Part shown: in pieces, positions 59,766 to 64,000 of the stretch
How positions within the stretch are numbered: the first letter of the stretch is position 1
How the letters are laid out: every line of letters begins with the position of its first letter
Origin: Prevotella sp. tc2-28
Lineage (GTDB): Bacteria > Bacteroidota > Bacteroidia > Bacteroidales > Bacteroidaceae
DNA length: 64,000 nt
Assembly: GCF_900107705.1 (NCBI RefSeq)
Contig: NZ_FNRE01000013.1
Coordinates: 46,478 to 110,477 of the forward strand
Direction of reading: 5' to 3'
Program-made: the position numbers and the translations under genes
Notes under the pieces: model-generated
Told to the model about the DNA's origin: nothing
The model's input: only the letters and a program-made list of their open reading frames with translations
Databases searched by the model: none

Positions 59766-60220
59766 GTAAGCAGCCAATTCTGACGTATTGTGCATGAAAT
59801 GGGAAAATGATACCTTTCTTCGACAGACGAAGCGACAAAGTCGATTACGGAACAAGCGGCTTAGCCGAGCGGGGCTCGAGTTTAGCCATCCCTTATTAAA
59901 GGATTCTAAATCTATGGGAAAAGACTAATTGATTTCAATGATACTATGAACACTCGGCTTTGCCGCTTTCATCAAGCGTAGCGACTGAAAGAATATGTTA
60001 CCGATGACCATCGGTATAAAAAACAAAGTTTAATCAATCTTAGACGCTTCAGGTGGCCTAATCGTTTCTCCAAAACGCTTCGCTTGCGAAGAAAGCCGCC
60101 CTAAAGGCTGCGAGTAAGCAAGTGGAGAACCGAGCTTGTTTGAGTTATCTCGAGCGTGAGCAGTCTCGATTGTTGGTCAAAGGCTGTTTTTAAGCTTGGA
60201 CGTCAAAATTGACAGTTTAC
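59766..60220. mobile_element. IS66-end-bounded remnant
   Basis: Left end GTAAGCAGCCAATTCTGACG matches the left end of the IS66 element at 63033, including the start of its first ORF (GGGAAAATGATACCTTT). Right end, read inward on the minus strand from 60220, is GTAAACTGTCAATTTTGACG, the same terminal inverted repeat. The 455-base interior has no intact transposase gene, only CGACAAAGTCG-type small palindromes and a hairpin repeat. The 8 bases on each side differ, so no target duplication is left. It separates the four-helix-bundle gene from the membrane/OLD pair; the stretch from 59723 to 60315 holds no gene. Confidence 0.75.
60106..60169. repeat. hairpin repeat family, copy 3
   Basis: GGCTGCGAGTAAGCAAGTGG, stem GAGAACCGAGC versus GTTTGAGTTATCTC, then the conserved CGAGCGTGAGCAGTCTCGA. 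It lies within the IS66-end-bounded remnant. Confidence 0.7.
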
Positions 60221-60253
60221 CATACTTTAGGCCTCTGACATCAGACATCAATA

Positions 60254-60315
60254 GGTGTTTATCACTTTTGACAAAGAGATAAGATATATCCTCGGCTAGC
60301 GCATAAAAGCAAATT
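60254..60315 (+). promoter_or_regulatory. shared leader sequence, copy B
   Basis: GGTGTTTATCACTTTTGA, CAAAGAGATAAGAT, TCGGCTAGCGCAT, ending at the ATG of 60316; homologous to copy A at 58535-58592. CACTTTTG stands where copy A has TACTTCTG. Confidence 0.7.
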
Positions 60316-60951
60316 ATGAATAGAATAGTAACAATATGTTTATGGTCTTTAGGATTTTTTAGCGTTGGAATGCTACTTTTCCGTTGGGGCATTATTCCTC
60401 CCGTTTTTGGTGATGCACCTAATGCTGATGCCAGGAATGAGGTGATGCTTAATCTGTCTTATAGCTATCTTGCTGGTGCTGTCTTCTATTTCTTCGTGAC
60501 GTGGTTTCCATATAAGCTTCGTTCTCGAAAAATGAGGCCGTTTATAGAAGGAAAGAAAAAGATAATTAAAGGTAAAATGTTCGATTGCGCTTTAAACGCA
60601 ATGCCTACAAATCTGATATTACAACACCGCCCTTCTGATGAAGAAATTATCAACCATTTGGAGAATACAAGTTTGTTGAATGCCCCAACATTTATGTCTT
60701 TATTGACGCCAGGTGTTGATATTCATACCCATTGGAGACTTCAGCGTGACGAAATTAAATCAGTAATAAAAGACGTATTAGAGTTTAAAGAGTATCTTTC
60801 TAATAAAGAACTTTATGTTCTCGGACAAATACAGGATTGCCAGTTCTTTTATATGATTAATGGCATATTCCCTATTACTGACCAACCAGAGTCTCGTAAA
60901 AGAATTGCAATAGACCTCGTGAATGCAATTGCATTGACCAATCAGTTATAA
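60316..60951 (+). CDS. two-span membrane protein paired with the OLD nuclease
   Basis: 211 residues with membrane segments at about 4-22 (IVTICLWSLGFFSVGMLLF) and 45-63 (YLAGAVFYFFVTWFPYKL), then a cytoplasmic helical domain of about 140 residues (DEEIINHLENTSLLNAPTFM, KSVIKDVLEFKEYLSNKELY). No family recognised. It ends 5 bases before the OLD-family gene, so the two are translated together; the membrane protein could localise or restrain the nuclease. Confidence 0.75.
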   Translation: MNRIVTICLWSLGFFSVGMLLFRWGIIPPVFGDAPNADARNEVMLNLSYSYLAGAVFYFFVTWFPYKLRSRKMRPFIEGKKKIIKGKMFDCALNAMPTNLILQHRPSDEEIINHLENTSLLNAPTFMSLLTPGVDIHTHWRLQRDEIKSVIKDVLEFKEYLSNKELYVLGQIQDCQFFYMINGIFPITDQPESRKRIAIDLVNAIALTNQL

Positions 60952-60956
60952 ATCAG

Positions 60957-62648
60957 ATGAAAATCTCTACTATCCAGATAAAGGATTATCGTAGTATTTC
61001 GGAGGCAAGGCTTTCCTTAGGTGAAATTACCATTTTGTTAGGTAAGAACAACGAAGGAAAGTCCAATCTTCTAATGGCGGTTAATATCGCGATTTCTACT
61101 CTCCAAGAGTTTGCAGAAATAAAAAAGAGGAGATTGTTTTATTCGCGTTTTCGTACTTTTGAACGGTATTCGTGGGAGCGTGATTACCCAATTGCAAAGC
61201 AAAAAGGTGATAAGCGTAACAAGAAATCTACTTTCATCCTTGAGTTCACTTTAGATACTCATGAGGTTGAGGAGTTCAAGAAAAATATTGGCCATCAGTT
61301 AAACGGCACCTTGCAGATTAAGATAACCTTCGGTAATGAAAACCGCCCAGATATAAAAGTTGTTAAGCAAGGTAAAGGAAGTAAACCTCTGAATGAGAAG
61401 TCGCAGAAAGTAGCACGTTACATAGCTGAGCATATAGAGTTCAACTACATTCCTGCTGTTAGGACTGTTGATCATACAATGGATATCATAAATGAGCAGA
61501 TAGCAGAACGCTTGCAGGGGGAAAGAAAAAATAAAGATTACCAAGATGCGCTTGATAAAATAAACGAAATAGAGAAAAATGTCTTGAGTAATCTCTCGGG
61601 TGAAATTAAGAACACTCTTACAGAGTTCTTACCCGAAACGAAGAACGTTAAGTTGACATCAGATGATATTGGTATAATGATACGTCATCGTCAAGATATT
61701 AATGTTTTGATAGATGACGGAGAAGAAACAAACCTTTTGAGCAAAGGTGATGGTGTAAAGAGTCTTGTAGCAATGTCTCTACTCAAAAGCAAGAAACTGA
61801 TAGCAAATTCAGTGTCAGTAATAGCTATTGAAGAGCCAGAATCGCATTTGCATCCATCTGCAATAGATGCTCTAAGAAAAGCAATCCATTCACTCTCTGG
61901 GCACTCTCAGGTAATTATAACCACACATAACCCTCAGTTTGTTAATCGTAATGATATTGGTAGTAATATCATTGTGGATGATGGTAATGCCAAGAAAGCA
62001 GAAAACATTCGTGAAGTACGAGAGATTTTAGGTGTAAAATTGTCTGACAACCTCTTTAATGCGCGATTGTTGTTATATGTAGAAGGTGTAACCGACAGAA
62101 TGGTATTAATGTCTTTACTAAGTCACTATTCTACAAAACTGAGAGATGCGATTGCTGGAAATGAGTTGGTGATTCAGCCTATGAGCGGAACCCATCATAT
62201 TGAGATGCATCTTGCATCTGCCAAAACGATGTTAGCAGATTATCATTTGTTCTTGGATGGAGATATCGCTGGCCGTAATTCGGTAAGTAGAGCTTGTGGA
62301 CTTGGATTGTTGGATCCTCGTGATTATACTCTTACTCATTATTCGGATATGCCTTTAGATTCTGAGATGGAGGATATGCTTGATTTAAATGTATATAGAG
62401 ATGTAATACTCGATAAATATGATGTAGATATTTCATTAGACGGCACGTTCCGAGCTAGAAATAGGAAGTGGTCTAGCAGAATAGAAACAGTTTTCATAAA
62501 TGCAGGAAAGATTTTCGATGATAATACTCTAAATGACTTAAAGTTCTTGGTGGCAAGTAGAGCTGCAGATAATCCTGCAATAGCGATGAGACCTGAAGGT
62601 TTAGTAATGCTGCAAGGATTAATTAGTACCTTAGAAGGGAAACTTTAG
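60957..62648 (+). CDS. OLD-family ATP-dependent nuclease (AAA plus TOPRIM)
   Basis: 563 residues. ATPase half: Walker A GKNNEGKS at 29-36, Walker B VIAIEEPESHLHP at about 288-300 and the HNP switch at about 324-326. TOPRIM half: LLYVEGVTDRMVLMSLL with Glu376, then FLDGDIAGR with Asp434/Asp436 and an acidic SEMEDML near 469-475, the metal-binding set of OLD nucleases. OLD proteins act in phage exclusion and in systems such as Gabija (GajA), but no UvrD-like GajB follows; the partner here is the upstream membrane protein. Confidence 0.9.
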   Translation: MKISTIQIKDYRSISEARLSLGEITILLGKNNEGKSNLLMAVNIAISTLQEFAEIKKRRLFYSRFRTFERYSWERDYPIAKQKGDKRNKKSTFILEFTLDTHEVEEFKKNIGHQLNGTLQIKITFGNENRPDIKVVKQGKGSKPLNEKSQKVARYIAEHIEFNYIPAVRTVDHTMDIINEQIAERLQGERKNKDYQDALDKINEIEKNVLSNLSGEIKNTLTEFLPETKNVKLTSDDIGIMIRHRQDINVLIDDGEETNLLSKGDGVKSLVAMSLLKSKKLIANSVSVIAIEEPESHLHPSAIDALRKAIHSLSGHSQVIITTHNPQFVNRNDIGSNIIVDDGNAKKAENIREVREILGVKLSDNLFNARLLLYVEGVTDRMVLMSLLSHYSTKLRDAIAGNELVIQPMSGTHHIEMHLASAKTMLADYHLFLDGDIAGRNSVSRACGLGLLDPRDYTLTHYSDMPLDSEMEDMLDLNVYRDVILDKYDVDISLDGTFRARNRKWSSRIETVFINAGKIFDDNTLNDLKFLVASRAADNPAIAMRPEGLVMLQGLISTLEGKL

Positions 62649-62704
62649 ATATTTAATATACAGTATATTGATTGATTTCTGCGTTTTCTGCGATATCTGC
62701 GGGG

Positions 62705-62733
62705 CTTGAATCTTGAAACATGAAACTTGAAAC
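62705..62733. repeat. heptamer array CTTGAAW x4
   Basis: CTTGAAT, CTTGAAA, CATGAAA, CTTGAAA, preceded by three TCTGCG strings (62677-62700) and followed by a small coiled-coil gene. Same unit as the arrays around the four-helix-bundle gene at 59321. Confidence 0.9.
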
Positions 62734-62756
62734 CAACTTCACTGTATGACGAAAGA

Positions 62757-63002
62757 ATGAACAAGACCCAACTTATCTCCATGATTCACTTCCTTGAGGA
62801 ACGTGATGAGGCGAGTAAAAAGGAGAACGAAGCTCTAAAGGAACTCGTTAAGGAACTGCAAGAAACCCATAACCAGAAAGAGAAGTCACAGGCTGACCTT
62901 TTAGCTTCGATTGACAGATCGACTAAGCAGGTGGCTGATCTGACTGAAGACAACAAGAAACTCCAGCAGCAAATTGAAGAACTGTTGAAACAGATGAAAT
63001 AG
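62757..63002 (+). CDS. small coiled-coil protein, probably a transposase N-terminal fragment
   Basis: 81 residues, almost entirely a charged coiled coil (LEERDEASKKENEALKELVK, QVADLTEDNKKLQQQIEELL). It resembles the leucine-zipper N-terminus of IS66 TnpC, whose true start at 63962 reads MEKDELLKRVLMM, but here the frame stops after QMK. It is therefore either a remnant of an older IS66 copy or a small stand-alone gene. It lies outside the IS66 end at 63033. Confidence 0.6.
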   Translation: MNKTQLISMIHFLEERDEASKKENEALKELVKELQETHNQKEKSQADLLASIDRSTKQVADLTEDNKKLQQQIEELLKQMK

Positions 63003-63060
63003 AAACGGATAGAAGTATCAATAAAAACGTCTGTAAGCTGTCAATTTTGACGTCTTGTGT

Positions 63061-63513
63061 ATGAACTGGGAAAATGATACCTTTGGACTCGTTTTAAGGA
63101 TGAGACAAATGGTATACAGTAGTAAAGATTTTGAGAGCCTTTGGTTTTTGTACCAGGCTGAGGGCCTTCCGAAGAATATCTCGATAGAGGAATTCTGCAC
63201 AAAGCACGGAGTTGACTATCCAACTTTCGATAAATGGTACCGCAAGACGCACAAGAGGATATATCCCGTGACAGTGACTGGTAATCCGGCGGAGGACGCG
63301 GAGATCCAGACGGAAGCGGAGAAGGTGAGTGAGGAGAGCAAAGTCCATGATCCTGTCAGTCACCCCTTCAAGTACCCCACAGACCGGGTGGCAAACATTA
63401 ACAAGAAAATCTCCATCTCCATCAAGTTCCCTGACGGAATGAAGATTGTGAAGACAGGCATTAGTTTCACTGAGCTCAAGCATCTGATTGAGAGATTGGA
63501 GGTGGTATGCTGA
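63061..63513 (+). CDS. IS66 accessory protein, TnpA-like
   Basis: 150 residues from MNWENDTFGLVLRMRQ, with a helix-turn-helix-like part (ISIEEFCTKHGVDYPTFDKW) and a C-terminal segment (ISISIKFPDGMKIVKTGISF) typical of the first ORF of Bacteroidetes IS66 elements. It probably binds the element ends. Overlaps the next ORF by 7 bases. Confidence 0.82.
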   Translation: MNWENDTFGLVLRMRQMVYSSKDFESLWFLYQAEGLPKNISIEEFCTKHGVDYPTFDKWYRKTHKRIYPVTVTGNPAEDAEIQTEAEKVSEESKVHDPVSHPFKYPTDRVANINKKISISIKFPDGMKIVKTGISFTELKHLIERLEVVC

Positions 63514-63842
63514 CCATCTCCGGATTGAAGAAATTCTACTTCGTACCTGATATAAACGATATGCGCTGTGGCGCTCACAGGCTGCTTGAAATCGTAAAAC
63601 ACAAGCATCATCTCAACACCAGCAATGGTGACGTATTTATCTTCATGTCGAAGAACCACAGGACGGTAAAGATGGTGAATTTTGAGAAGAATGCCTACTA
63701 TGTGCACCAGAAGACTTTTGCCAACGGGTATACGTTTATGAAACTGAAGTTTGTAGAGGACAAACCGGTCTATTCCATCGACTGGAAAGATCTGGTGGCA
63801 GTGCTCGAATCACCTGTAATCAAGCAGCTTACAATAAAATAA
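63507..63842 (+). CDS. tnpB: IS66 Orf2-like protein, TnpB
   Basis: 111 residues matching the IS66 Orf2 family: GLKKFYFVPDINDMRCGAHR, GDVFIFMSKNHRTVKMVNFE, and the C-terminal IDWKDLVAVLES. Required with TnpC for transposition of IS66 elements, though its mechanism is unclear. Confidence 0.9.
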   Translation: MLTISGLKKFYFVPDINDMRCGAHRLLEIVKHKHHLNTSNGDVFIFMSKNHRTVKMVNFEKNAYYVHQKTFANGYTFMKLKFVEDKPVYSIDWKDLVAVLESPVIKQLTIK

Positions 63843-63961
63843 AACGCCTGCAAAACGAAGTGTTAAACTTTGTGTAAAACGTTGATAATCAGTAAATTAA
63901 ATGACTAAAAAGCTTGCATATCTCGAAAATTTTTCGTACCTTTGTAGAGTAATTAGAAGGT

Positions 63962-64000
63962 ATGGAGAAGGACGAATTATTGAAGCGAGTGCTGATGATG
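63962..64000 (+). CDS. tnpC: IS66 transposase TnpC, N-terminal fragment cut by window end
   Basis: Thirteen codons, MEKDELLKRVLMM, in the position and with the start pattern of the IS66 DDE transposase; the gene continues beyond the window. A TACCTTTG box 17 bases upstream suggests independent transcription. Confidence 0.75.
   Translation, partial: MEKDELLKRVLMM

Larger units (their letters stand above)
63033..64000 (+). mobile_element. IS66-family insertion sequence, left part (runs off window)
   Basis: Left terminal repeat GTAAGCTGTCAATTTTGACG starts with the GTAA typical of IS66 ends and recurs at both ends of the remnant 59766-60220. It is followed by the IS66 gene order: accessory ORF, TnpB-like ORF with a 7-base overlap, and the start of TnpC, which has its own TACCTTTG box at 63937-63944. 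The right end is outside the window. Confidence 0.9.

Noticed and set aside
55536..59845. 16-base inverted match ATCGACTTTGTCGCTT (55536-55551) and its complement (59830-59845) flanking the ATPase-TIR segment as attachment sites
   Set aside because: One such match is expected by chance at this window size, and the core is a self-complementary CGAC-TTT-GTCG string; no recombinase gene accompanies it.
60957..62648. Complete Gabija system
   Set aside because: The GajB-type UvrD helicase is missing; the downstream sequence is a small coiled-coil ORF and an IS66 element.

Overview
The window looks like a chromosomal segment of a Prevotella-like member of the Bacteroidales (Prevotellaceae in the broad sense). 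Evidence: many Bacteroidetes-type promoters (a -7 box TAnnTTTG, several with TTTG 19-20 bases upstream); families typical of the phylum (DUF4421 and DUF1460 envelope proteins, glutamine synthetase III, BlaI/M56-TonB regulators, UpxY antiterminator, outer-membrane beta-barrel protein, C11 clostripain-like lipoprotein); and almost no Shine-Dalgarno sequences. No rRNA, tRNA or CRISPR array was recognised.

Layout. 1-3.8 kb: YjbQ, an ECF sigma factor with a membrane partner, and a DcuB-type transporter. 3.8-10.9 kb (minus): a sugar isomerase, then a tightly packed operon of membrane protein, hisB, a divergent NAD-dependent DNA ligase, metY and a small HExxH protein. 10.9-18.2 kb: oxidoreductase and envelope genes (plus), then yigZ, a DUF1015 gene and a HIT gene (minus). 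18.3-27.4 kb: secreted peptidases, an outer-membrane receptor-like barrel, an ECF sigma/anti-sigma module and a membrane-tethered winged-helix regulator. 27.5-32.8 kb: a five-gene blaI-M56-TPR-TlpA-TPR operon. 33-47 kb: nitrogen and polyamine genes (glnN, aguB, aguA), a nuclease, a purF-like gene lacking the N-terminal Cys, nif3, holA, an XRE regulator, pyrK and pyrD. 47-54.6 kb: aroC, slyD, then the head of a capsule locus (upxY, a wzz/BY-kinase gene fused in frame to a wza-like lipoprotein, and a sugar aminotransferase) that stops abruptly.

54.6-64 kb is an A+T-richer accessory island: a probable structured RNA, a RelE/ParE-type toxin-antitoxin pair, an AAA ATPase plus PF10137-type TIR protein plus membrane protein, a four-helix-bundle gene bracketed by heptamer arrays, an IS66-end-bounded remnant, a membrane protein plus OLD-family ATPase/TOPRIM nuclease, and the left part of an IS66-family element running off the window. 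The ATPase/TIR/membrane set and the membrane/OLD pair resemble anti-phage defence modules. Two of their genes, and more weakly a third, begin behind a common leader sequence, which suggests one regulatory scheme or cassette origin.

A second thread is a set of short tandem arrays (period 6-9 bases, a different unit at nearly every locus) lying between genes of operons, around the four-helix-bundle gene, and inside two coding sequences: aguA (three arrays) and the DegT aminotransferase (one array). A third is a hairpin repeat family with three members and compensating stem changes. All functional statements come from reading the sequence; no database search was possible.
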